This document shows, in pieces, positions 1-7,648 of a stretch of DNA of 64,000 nucleotides (its first letter is position 1; every line of letters begins with the position of its first letter). The position numbers were made by a program, and so were the translations under genes. Where the stretch lies: the NCBI GenBank assembly GCA_007751475.1, contig CP036434.1, positions 6,391,524 to 6,455,523 of the forward strand, read 5' to 3'. The notes under the pieces were generated by a model that saw only the letters and a list, made by a program, of their open reading frames with translations, was not told the DNA's origin and searched no databases. This DNA is from Saltatorellus ferox. GTDB taxonomy: Bacteria; Planctomycetota; UBA1135; GCA-002686595.

Positions 1-49
1 CCTGGACGATGTGGCTGACGGTGTCGAGTTCGGCGGTGTAGGAAGCCAT
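1..49 (-). CDS. N-terminal fragment of unidentified protein (cut by left edge)
   Basis: An ATG on the minus strand at 49 opens a frame that runs off the left edge with no stop. Only 16 residues are visible (MASYTAELDTVSHIVQ), too few to name a family. It is followed on its upstream side by about 160 bases without a convincing gene before the stop of the sulfatase that ends at 214. The call rests only on an open frame with an ATG, so it is tentative. Confidence 0.35.
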   Translation of the reverse strand, partial: MASYTAELDTVSHIVQ

Positions 50-213
50 GGGTCGATAAGGAAGTTCCGAGCAGCGGGGCTCGGCGGTTTCGCGAAGTGA
101 TCGGGAGACTGGGTGGAGGATAGGGCGGCCGCTCGTGACCGCAACCCACGCCCCGAGTGTGAGTCTTACACGCCTCGGAGGGAAAGGGCGACCTCTGTGT
201 TTCTACAGGATCT

Positions 214-1731
214 TCAATCGTCGGATTCGTCCGCGAGGAGCGGGTTCGGGGCCGGCATCTTCGCGTTCACCCTGTTTCGCCAGGCCGCCAGGTCGGAGGC
301 GAGCCGTTCTGAGATTTCAGGATGCTCCGCGGAACACTCGCGGGCCTCCCCCACGTCGGCGAGCAGGTCGTAGAGCTCACCGCCCTCGCCGAAGCGTTCG
401 ATCCACTTCCAGCGGCCCTGGCGGACCGCGCCGCCGGGGAAGCCGCCCTGATTCCCGTGGTGGGGATAGTGCCAGTAGAGGCTGCGCCCGGATGCCTCGG
501 GTCCCGGGGCGCTCGCCGGACTCGTGAGAGCCGGCATGAGACTCACTCCGTCCAGCTCGACGCCCGTAGGGGCCGCGACTCCGGCCGCCGCCAGGATCGT
601 AGGCAGGAAGTCCACCGACTGAATGGGCAGGTCGAGGGTCGCGCCGGCCGGGATCCGGCCGGGCCAGCGCACCACGCAGGGCTCACGGATCCCTCCCTCG
701 TAGAGCCAGCCCTTGCCACCCCGGAGCGGCAGGTTGGAGGTCGGGGACCCCTCGCTCGTCGAGAGCCCGCCGTTGTCGGAAAAGAAGACCACGAGGGTGC
801 GGTCCGCCTGCCCCGAACGATCGAGGGCATCGAGCACGTGGCCCACCGCCTCATCCATGGCAGCCACCATCGCCGCATAGACCGCGTGCTCCTGGTTCTG
901 GCGCACCTTGCGCTCGCCCTCCTGGCCGAAACTCGGCTCGAGCCCGAGGTCGTCCCGCTTCTTCTTGTACTTCTCCACGAGATCCGCGCGCCCCATCAGC
1001 GGCGTGTGCACCGAGTAGAAGCTGAGGTAGCAGAGCCAGGGCTCGTCGCGCTCGGTCTCGATGAACGACGCTGCTTCCTCGGCGAGGCGCGCGGGCAGGT
1101 GGTCGCCCTCCTTCGACTCCAGGTTCGGCATCCCGAACGGATGGAAGTAGCGGCCCGGTCCGTAGGGGCCGCCGCGCACGTGGCCCGCCACGTTGATGTC
1201 GAAGCCCTGGGTCTCGGGTTCGAACCCGTCACCGCCGAGATGCCACTTGCCGGCAAAGAACGTGGCGTAGCCCGCGCCTTTGAGGACCTCGGGCAGGGTG
1301 ATCTCCTCCTGGGGAAGATGCTCGACGTAGGGCGCGGGAAGAAGCGCGAGCTTTTGGAAGCGCTCCATCCGTTTCGCGCCTTCGCGGCCCGCCTTCACGA
1401 TCGCGTCCGGCTGGGGCGCCCCGAACCAGTCGGTGGTGTCGATGCGCGCCGGGTGGCGACCCGTCAAGATGCTCGCGCGCGTCGGGCTGCAAACGGGACA
1501 GGCCGCGTAGGCCGCCGTCAGCTGAACCCCGCCGGCCCGCAGCCGATCCAGGTTCGGCGTGTCGTAGAACGTCGCGGCGTTCTGGAAGCCCGCGTCCATC
1601 CAGCCGTAGTCGTCGGCGAGGATGAAGAGGACGTTCGGCCGAGCCTCGGCCGCTTGCATGGTCGACGTGTCGCTCACCTCTTGCGGCGCTGCGGCGAGGC
1701 CCGTGGACCAGAGAAGGAGAGAAAGGAGCAT
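214..1731 (-). CDS. Secreted Cys-type sulfatase
   Basis: Alkaline-phosphatase-superfamily sulfatase that should hydrolyse sulfate esters, probably on polysaccharides, outside the cytoplasm. The 505-residue product starts with a hydrophobic signal peptide (residues 1-15). The metal-binding ADD lies at 39-41. The CSPTR motif at 81-85 carries the Cys that is converted to formylglycine in active sulfatases, followed by ASILTGRH. A second metal-site motif (FFSDNGG) and a GGKGW lysine region follow, as in the family. The frame stays open upstream to 2085, but that part overlaps the divergent MYG1 gene, so I chose the ATG at 1731 that starts the signal peptide. A second sulfatase lies about 1 kb away. 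The substrate cannot be read from the sequence. Confidence 0.92.
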   Translation of the reverse strand: MLLSLLLWSTGLAAAPQEVSDTSTMQAAEARPNVLFILADDYGWMDAGFQNAATFYDTPNLDRLRAGGVQLTAAYAACPVCSPTRASILTGRHPARIDTTDWFGAPQPDAIVKAGREGAKRMERFQKLALLPAPYVEHLPQEEITLPEVLKGAGYATFFAGKWHLGGDGFEPETQGFDINVAGHVRGGPYGPGRYFHPFGMPNLESKEGDHLPARLAEEAASFIETERDEPWLCYLSFYSVHTPLMGRADLVEKYKKKRDDLGLEPSFGQEGERKVRQNQEHAVYAAMVAAMDEAVGHVLDALDRSGQADRTLVVFFSDNGGLSTSEGSPTSNLPLRGGKGWLYEGGIREPCVVRWPGRIPAGATLDLPIQSVDFLPTILAAAGVAAPTGVELDGVSLMPALTSPASAPGPEASGRSLYWHYPHHGNQGGFPGGAVRQGRWKWIERFGEGGELYDLLADVGEARECSAEHPEISERLASDLAAWRNRVNAKMPAPNPLLADESDD

Positions 1732-1866
1732 GACGCAGAGGCTACCAGGACGCACACGAAGGAAGGGACCGGACCGCCGAAGTGATCTCGCCGTGAGGAC
1801 GCGCGATCGACGCACCGCGAAATTGCGAGTCGCTTCCGGCGGCTTGTCAGTGCTACCTTGGGCGCC

Positions 1867-2775
1867 ATGGTCGACCCCAACAAGATCGTCACGCACCCCG
1901 GCGGTGCGCACAAGGACGAGCTCCTCGCCACATGCGTCCTCATCGCGAAGCACGGCTGCCCCATCGAGCGGCGCAATCCCACCGACGCGGACCTCGCCGA
2001 TCCAGCGATCGCGGTGCTCGACGTGGGCGGCGCCCACGATCCGGCGCTGGGCAACTTCGATCACCACCACTTCCCCCGCGAGCACGCGCCGACCTGCACG
2101 CTCAGCCTCGTGCTAGACCACCTCGGGCTCTACGAGGACGCGAAGCAGTTCTGCGACTGGCTCGAGCCCGCGGAGTGGTTCGACTCCCGCGGCCCCAACA
2201 CGACGGCCGAGTGGCTCGGGGTTCCGCGGCGCGCAATCTCCCAGCTCAATTCGCCCATCGACATCACCCTCCTGCGCCGCTTCGCCTCCGAGAGCGAGCT
2301 GCGACCGGGCCACACGCTGTACGAGTACATGCGCTTCGTGGGCCAGGACCTGCTCGACTTCCTCAAGATGGTCCGGGACGGGATCGAGATGGTGGAGCGC
2401 AAGAGCGAGCGCTGGTCTGTGGCGGTGGATGGGGCCGCGGAAGGCGACACGATCGAGACGATCTTCCTGCCGCGCGAGGATTCCCAGCTCCTCGACGAGC
2501 CGTCCGGCAACATCGCGCGCTACATCCGGGCGAAAGGCCTGGAAAGGGAGATCGGCGCGACGGTCTACCCGGACCGCCGCGGCAAGGGCTACGGGATCAG
2601 CCGCTACGAGGACGACCCGCGCCTCGACTTCTCGCGCATCGAAAGCGAGCCCGACGTGCACTTCGCCCACAAGAGCGGCTTCATGTGCAAGACGACGGCG
2701 ATCACGCCCGAGCGGTTGCAGGAGCTGATCCGAGGCGCGGTCGTGACCGAACCCGCAGGTCAACCGGCCCGATAG
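1867..2775 (+). CDS. MYG1 family protein (UPF0160)
   Basis: Member of the MYG1/UPF0160 family, metal-dependent phosphoesterase-like proteins related to DHH enzymes; the eukaryotic member has been described as a 3'-5' RNA exonuclease. The 302-residue product shows the N-terminal THPGGAHKDELLA motif (residues 9-21), the VLDVGG strand and the NFDHHHF metal-binding motif, all typical of the family, and is close to the usual length. A TTG at 1858 is in frame, but the ATG at 1867 is the better start. It is divergent from the sulfatase ending at 214 and convergent with the next sulfatase, with about 20 bases between stops. Family is clear; the bacterial substrate is not known to me. Confidence 0.88.
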   Translation: MVDPNKIVTHPGGAHKDELLATCVLIAKHGCPIERRNPTDADLADPAIAVLDVGGAHDPALGNFDHHHFPREHAPTCTLSLVLDHLGLYEDAKQFCDWLEPAEWFDSRGPNTTAEWLGVPRRAISQLNSPIDITLLRRFASESELRPGHTLYEYMRFVGQDLLDFLKMVRDGIEMVERKSERWSVAVDGAAEGDTIETIFLPREDSQLLDEPSGNIARYIRAKGLEREIGATVYPDRRGKGYGISRYEDDPRLDFSRIESEPDVHFAHKSGFMCKTTAITPERLQELIRGAVVTEPAGQPAR

Positions 2776-2794
2776 CGGGCCCGCCGCGGCGCGG

Positions 2795-4105
2795 TCAGGA
2801 GACGCCCAGGGCAACGAGACGCGCCGCGAGCTGGTCGTAGGCCGCCTGCTGCGCCGCAGTGAGCGACGGAAGGAGGTTCGCGGCTTCGAAGGGATCGGCC
2901 TCGAGATCGAAGAACTCGTCCGAATGGCCCGTCCGGCGAATCAGCTTGTAGCGTTCGTCGCGCACGGCTCGTTCGTGGGAGGCGAACGGCAGGGTCCCGC
3001 CGTTCGGCTCGAACGACTCGGAGTACACGGTCTCCCGGAGAGAAAGGCCGGGATCGCGGAAGTACGGCACCAGCGAGACCGAGTCCTCGGTCGAGATCCG
3101 AACGCGCGCGATCTCCGCGATCGTCGCAAAGAGATCGACCACCGACACGAGCGAGCCGCACTCGCCGGGCCGGACGCCGGGGCCACGGATCACGAGCGGC
3201 ACGTTGACTCCTCCCTCGTACATCGTGCCCTTGGCGTGCTGGGGGTCAAAGGGCGCCTCGGTTCCCTGGCGCGCCGTGCCGTTGTCTCCGACGAAGATCA
3301 CGTATGCGTCCGGGTCCACCACGTCGAGCACGGCGAGGATCCGGCCGATCTCCTGATCCATGGCCTCCGACATCGCCTTCACGTACTCGGCGGAGGTCGG
3401 GTTCGATGGCAGGTTCCCGCAGAGGCTTCCGGGGCAAGGCAGCGCCGGGCACGACGCAACGGGCGGCGCGTGAAGAGGCGTATGGGGCGCGTTGAACGAG
3501 ACGTAGGTCAGCCACGGTTCCGGCAGCGATGTGATCGCGGCGATCGCCTCGTCGGCGGTGTCCGTGGTCGCATAGGTCGTGGTCTGCGCGCTCTGACCGT
3601 CGACGGTCTTGCGCCACAGGAGGTAGTCAGGGATCGCTCCGCGGAGCCCACCCGCGAAACTACCGAAGCCCGAGTCGTTCGGGTGCAGGTCGCCCTGGTT
3701 TCCGGAGAGGTGCCATTTGCCCAGGGCGGCCGAGCTGTAGCCGACCAGCACCTCAGGCAGCGTGGTCTCCGCGAGCGATAGCCCGGCGTCGGTGCTGGCA
3801 AGCGGCCCACCCACGCCCGTCCGGAAGCCGTGGCGCCCGGTGAGTAGAGACGCCCGCGTCGGCGAACAGGTGGGGTTCGCCCACGCGTTGCGAAACAGGA
3901 GGCCTCCAGCGGCCAGCTGGTCGACGTTGGCGGTGCAGGCGGGGCTCGAGCCTTCGCCGTAGGCCCCCATGAGATCGACGCCGAAGTCGTCGGCGATCAG
4001 CACGAGGACGTTGGGGCGGGGGGCGCGAACGACCGTTCCGGGGAACTCAACGCCAGTGGTGGCCGTCGCGGACTGCAGGGAAACGAGTAGGAGCGTGAGC
4101 ATCAT
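2795..4105 (-). CDS. Second secreted Cys-type sulfatase
   Basis: Sulfatase of 436 residues with a short N-terminal hydrophobic signal (from MMLTLLLVSLQ). The metal-binding ADD is at 38-40 and the formylglycine motif CSPTR begins at Cys80, followed by ASLLTGRHGFRTGVG. VGDNGTARQGTE and KGTMYEGGVNVPL supply later active-site regions. It is shorter than the sulfatase at 214-1731 and diverged from it, so this is not a recent duplication. It lies just downstream, on the same strand, of the candidate selenoprotein gene (63 bases apart), so the two could be co-transcribed. The substrate is unknown; the GH106/GH29 fusion at 16.4 kb suggests the organism attacks deoxysugar-rich, possibly sulfated, polysaccharides (inference). 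Confidence 0.91.
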   Translation of the reverse strand: MMLTLLLVSLQSATATTGVEFPGTVVRAPRPNVLVLIADDFGVDLMGAYGEGSSPACTANVDQLAAGGLLFRNAWANPTCSPTRASLLTGRHGFRTGVGGPLASTDAGLSLAETTLPEVLVGYSSAALGKWHLSGNQGDLHPNDSGFGSFAGGLRGAIPDYLLWRKTVDGQSAQTTTYATTDTADEAIAAITSLPEPWLTYVSFNAPHTPLHAPPVASCPALPCPGSLCGNLPSNPTSAEYVKAMSEAMDQEIGRILAVLDVVDPDAYVIFVGDNGTARQGTEAPFDPQHAKGTMYEGGVNVPLVIRGPGVRPGECGSLVSVVDLFATIAEIARVRISTEDSVSLVPYFRDPGLSLRETVYSESFEPNGGTLPFASHERAVRDERYKLIRRTGHSDEFFDLEADPFEAANLLPSLTAAQQAAYDQLAARLVALGVS

Positions 4106-4168
4106 GAAAATGGGCGAACGGAGCGGCGAAACGGGAGCGTGGTATGGGCTGAAAGATGAAGCGCCTCG

Positions 4169-5263
4169 TCAGCGCGGCGATCGACCGCGCGGGCCGTCGG
4201 TAGCGGGCAGCTCGGACTCCCAGGTGATCCCCTGGCGCCTCGCCTCGCGGCCGTGCTGGCGGCGCGACGTCTCGGTTGGATCGTGGGCGAGTTGAGCTTC
4301 TCCAAGCACGCGAGTGAGCGTCTCGACGTCGGTGTCCGCGCGGGCGTGGGCGAGCGTCTTCGGCTCGAGGCCGAACGGACCCGGGTCAAGGGCGGTGATC
4401 CCGTACTCGCAATCGAAGTCGATGCTGACCGGCTTCTCCCCCACCTTCGCGAAGCCCGAGCCAGAGGTGCCGGGCTTCGGCAGGGATCCTGTGAACGCGA
4501 AGTAGTGCTGCTGTCCGGCGCACGCCTCGGACCAGGCGAGCTCCGCCATACGCTTCTCCATCGCCGCAAGATCCTTCTCGCTCTCGGCTCGCAGGATCAC
4601 GAGTGGGACCCCGTCGCATGAGGCGACGTTCAGCGCCAGCGCAAACTCATCGATCAGCGGCAGGCGCTCTATCGCCCGGGCCTTCGAATGGTAGGGCTGG
4701 AACTGCTCGTCCAGAAATTGCGCGAGCGCGTCCGCGCCGTCAAAGACCTGGGCCGGCGATCGCCCGCTCCGGCAGAGCTTGGTCTTGCCATCCGAGGCGA
4801 GGACGCAGAACACCGTATTCTCCAGCTCGCCCGAGCGACTCCGGAAGAGGCTCTTCAGGAGCCCCGACTCGGCTTCATTCTCATAGGTTTGCGGACGGAC
4901 GCACACGTAGTTGCGGGACGCCGCCACGACGGCGGGATTCGAAAGGTAACTACCCTCCGTATTCTGGTAGCCGGGTCACCACATCCCCGGTGCGCCGGAG
5001 CACTGGGGAGCGGCTGACATGAGCAGGATGGGACGCCGCGTGCGGGCGGCCTCGGCCCGCGCGTCCTCCCACCGGCCGAACCAGGCGATCCTCTCAGCCT
5101 GGGATCCCGGGACGGCTTCGACCTCTTTCGACGGAACGCTCGGCTTTTCTGCGGAACGTTGTATCACGCTCCCCGAAGCGGGCCCGGCAAGTGCGAAGAG
5201 CGCCGCTACGAAGCCCCAGGCGAGGATCGAGTGCGCGGGTGAGGTGGTCTTGGGTTGGCTCAT
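4169..5263 (-). CDS. Candidate selenoprotein: secreted thioredoxin-like protein with in-frame TGA
   Basis: One continuous frame of 365 codons interrupted only by TGA at 4978-4976 (codon 96). The upstream half starts at ATG 5263 with a signal peptide, then a thioredoxin-like stretch (WEDARAEAARTRRPILLMSA) and CSGAPGMW immediately before the TGA. The downstream half reads PGYQNTEGSYLS, VVAASRNYVCVRPQTYE and VFCVLASDGKTKLCRSG, which continue a thioredoxin-like fold. Cys88 and codon 96 would form a C-x7-U pair. A SECIS-like hairpin lies 16 nt after the TGA (separate entry). Standard gene calling would split this into two ORFs (5281-4976 and 4927-4169). Alternatives are a nonsense mutation, a sequencing error (TGC/TGT to TGA) or simple readthrough. 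No selA, selB, selC or selD is in the window, so Sec use must be checked elsewhere in the genome. Confidence 0.62.
4940..4959 (-). promoter_or_regulatory. Predicted bacterial SECIS element
   Basis: On the minus-strand mRNA, CGGAGGGU pairs with ACCUUUCG (8 bp including two G-U pairs) around the tetraloop AGUU. The stem begins 16 nt and the loop 24 nt after the in-frame UGA, with G as second loop base. Bacterial SECIS hairpins typically sit directly 3' of the UGA, with a short apical loop carrying G in its first two positions. A competing hairpin, GGCUACC with GGUAGUU, starts too close to the UGA to fit that pattern. Fold and spacing are seen; function is inferred. Confidence 0.5.
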
Positions 5264-5439
5264 GGGGGAATGGAACCACACTCTCGGGGCCGGGTTTCGA
5301 TCGCGGGGCCCGGCCCTCAGAGTCCTCTCATCGAACCCGTGCCGTCCTTCCGCCGGGCCAGCCCGCCCTCGCCGGAGAATCTGAAACTACGGCAGGTTTT
5401 CCTCCGCCGGAAGAAGCGCCCGGGTGTCCGTACACTTGG

Positions 5440-7098
5440 ATGCTCACCCCCATGACCCAGGAAGACCCCCTCCCCCCGCCCCTGCTCCGCCAGAGGGCCA
5501 AAAAGCGCTCCCAGGAAGCGGTTCCCGACGAGCAGCTCTGGAGCTGGGTCGACCGGGATGCCCCCGAGCTGGCCCTCCACCTGGAGGCCCACCCTGAGGA
5601 TCGCGGCCGGGTCGACGAGCTTCGGCGCGCCATCCGGGCCGTCGCCGGTTCCGAGCGGGACGACCGGGCGCCCGAGCGCATCGGGCCCTATCCCATCAAG
5701 GGACGCCTGGGCAGCGGTGGCATGGGGGTCGTCTTCGAGGCCGTACAGGTCCGCACCAACCGGCGCGTCGCCATCAAGGTCATCCGCGGCGCCTGGCTCG
5801 ACGACGAGCGAACGCGGCGGCTCTTCTTCCGGGAGGCCGAGGTGCTCGGGCGCCTCCAGCACACGGGGATCGCGGCGATCCACGACGCCGGCGAGACCAA
5901 GGAAGGTTCACCCTACTTCGTGATGGAGCTCATCGACGGCGAGCCACTCGACGTCTGGGCCGAGGCCATGAGCCTCGACACGAGACTCGACGTCGCCACC
6001 CAGATCGCCGACGCCGTGCACCACGCCCACGAGAAGGGCGTCATCCACCGCGACCTCAAGCCGTCCAACGTGCTGGTGACGGCGGAGAACGAAGCCAAGG
6101 TGCTCGACTTCGGCCTGGCGCGGATCACGGACCCCGGGAACAACGCGTCGCTCACCGCGGCCATGAGCGGCAACGTCATCGGCACGGTGCGCTACATGAG
6201 CCCGGAGCAGGCGCGGGGTCTCGCCTCCCGGGTGACGCCGGCGAGCGACGTGTACAGCATCGGCGTGCTCGTGTACGAACTGGTCACAGGCCGCCTCCCC
6301 CACGACTTCGAAGGCGCGGATCTCTTCGAGTGCGCGCGCCGCGTCGCCGAGGACAGGATCCAGCCGCCGTCGCGCTGGGCGCCGGGGCTTTCCGGCGATC
6401 TCGACCGCGTGATCCAGCGTGCGCTCGCCAAGGACCCGGCGTCGAGGTACGCGTCGGCCGCCGACCTGGCTACAGACCTTCGTCGCGTCCGCGAAGGGCT
6501 CCCGGTAGAAGCGCGCTCCGAGACACAGGACCTCGGCACGCTCATCGGTCGCTGGGGCGTGGAACTCGGGGAAGCCGTCGGAAAGATCTCCTGTCAGGTG
6601 GCGAGTGCCGCCACGGAGATCTTCCACACGAAGGAAGGTCGGCACCTCCGCGAGCAGGCGAAGCACGTATCCCACCGCTTGAGCGAGGTCCGTGAAGGTG
6701 CCTGGCGCAAGGTCGGGAAGACGGTGGACAGGGTCCAGGATCGCTGGCAGAAGAGCAACCACTGGGTGAAGAGCGGCGAGCACGAGCCGAACGGCAAGAC
6801 GATCCGCGTCGATCTGAACCCTGTGCTCGACGCCGCCTCCGTGGCGGGCAAGGGCGTCGGTGCGGCGGCCTCCGCAGGCGCTGGTGCGATCCGGCTCGTC
6901 CGCCGTGGAGTGGGCTCCGCCTTCCGGTGGCTCAGGCCCTGGCTCTGGCGCGCCGCTGTCCTGGGCCTGGTTGTCGCGGCCATAGGGCTCTTCATCGCTG
7001 TCCAGGTCGAGTACCACGGCGACTGGTCCCAGCTCTTCCATGACATGGGCCATGAAGTCCAGGGCGTCCTGCGCGAGATCCGGAAGGAGATATTCTAG
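5440..7098 (+). CDS. Membrane-anchored Ser/Thr protein kinase
   Basis: Hanks-type kinase of about 552 residues. A short N-terminal region (1-80) precedes the kinase domain, which has the glycine loop GSGGMG at 91-96, the ATP lysine in VAIK at 113, the catalytic HRDLKPSN at 203-210 (Asp205) and DFGLAR at 223-228. All catalytic residues are present, so it should be active. After the kinase domain lies a charged, possibly helical linker, then one transmembrane segment near 502-524 and a short C-terminal tail of about 28 residues. Starts at 5440 and 5452 are both ATG; 5440 is used. The ECF sigma gene follows after 2 bases, so the two are almost certainly co-transcribed and may signal together. 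Confidence 0.9.
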   Translation: MLTPMTQEDPLPPPLLRQRAKKRSQEAVPDEQLWSWVDRDAPELALHLEAHPEDRGRVDELRRAIRAVAGSERDDRAPERIGPYPIKGRLGSGGMGVVFEAVQVRTNRRVAIKVIRGAWLDDERTRRLFFREAEVLGRLQHTGIAAIHDAGETKEGSPYFVMELIDGEPLDVWAEAMSLDTRLDVATQIADAVHHAHEKGVIHRDLKPSNVLVTAENEAKVLDFGLARITDPGNNASLTAAMSGNVIGTVRYMSPEQARGLASRVTPASDVYSIGVLVYELVTGRLPHDFEGADLFECARRVAEDRIQPPSRWAPGLSGDLDRVIQRALAKDPASRYASAADLATDLRRVREGLPVEARSETQDLGTLIGRWGVELGEAVGKISCQVASAATEIFHTKEGRHLREQAKHVSHRLSEVREGAWRKVGKTVDRVQDRWQKSNHWVKSGEHEPNGKTIRVDLNPVLDAASVAGKGVGAAASAGAGAIRLVRRGVGSAFRWLRPWLWRAAVLGLVVAAIGLFIAVQVEYHGDWSQLFHDMGHEVQGVLREIRKEIF

Positions 7099-7100
7099 CC

Positions 7101-7640
7101 TTGACCACGCAAAGTGAACCCATGGATAGCCGCCAGCCGACCCTGGTCGACCGCCTTCGCGCCCGCGCCCCCGGCGCCAGCGACGAGCTGATCGCCGAGT
7201 ATCGCCCCGCCCTCGTGCGCTTCGCCTACGGCTATCTGGGCGACTCAGCCGCGGCCGAGGACGCCGCCCAGGACGTGCTCGTCAAGGCGCTCGGCGCCAG
7301 CTCCACGCCCGACGCCGTTCGGCCATGGCTCTACCGAATCGCCCGCAACCACTGCCTCAACCTCGTTCGGAACCAGCGCGTGCGCGGCGAAGTGGCGCTC
7401 CCTGATCGTCCGACCTTCGTCGATTCTCGCACCGGCCATCTGACCCGACTGGTCCGGATGGAGAACGAGGCCGAACTTCGCGCGCGCGTCGAGTCGCTCA
7501 CCCACGACCACCGCGAGGTGCTCGACCTCCGGTACGGCGAAGACCTGAGCCGCGAGGAGATCGCGCACGTGCTCGACCTGCCGCCTTCCGTGGTGAAGTC
7601 GCGGCTGTACGAAGCCATGAAGCGACTGCGCGACGTCTGA
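7101..7640 (+). CDS. ECF-type RNA polymerase sigma factor
   Basis: Small sigma-70 family protein of up to 179 residues. Region 2 includes LVRFAYGYLGDSAAAEDAAQ and the promoter-melting and -10 contact helix PWLYRIARNHCLNLVRNQR. Region 4 is the helix-turn-helix DLSREEIAHVLDLPPSVVKSR. The longest frame uses a TTG at 7101, 2 bases after the kinase stop; an ATG at 7122 is also possible. No anti-sigma gene is adjacent. The linked membrane kinase may be the regulator, as seen for some ECF groups in Planctomycetes (inference). Confidence 0.9.
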   Translation: MTTQSEPMDSRQPTLVDRLRARAPGASDELIAEYRPALVRFAYGYLGDSAAAEDAAQDVLVKALGASSTPDAVRPWLYRIARNHCLNLVRNQRVRGEVALPDRPTFVDSRTGHLTRLVRMENEAELRARVESLTHDHREVLDLRYGEDLSREEIAHVLDLPPSVVKSRLYEAMKRLRDV

Positions 7641-7648
7641 TCGCCGGG

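Noticed and set aside
322..1785. Long + strand ORF opposite the first sulfatase.
   Set aside because: Shadow of a gene with clear sulfatase motifs; high-GC third positions create long antisense frames.
4169..4927. Stand-alone 252-residue gene starting at 4927.
   Set aside because: The start codon lies in the middle of a conserved-looking stretch and the frame is continuous with the upstream ORF through a single TGA, so a joined reading is better.
4949..4972. Alternative hairpin GGCUACC with GGUAGUU after the TGA as SECIS.
   Set aside because: Its loop starts about 10 nt after the TGA, too close for the bacterial SECIS pattern, and its stem uses more G-U pairs than the hairpin at 4940-4959.
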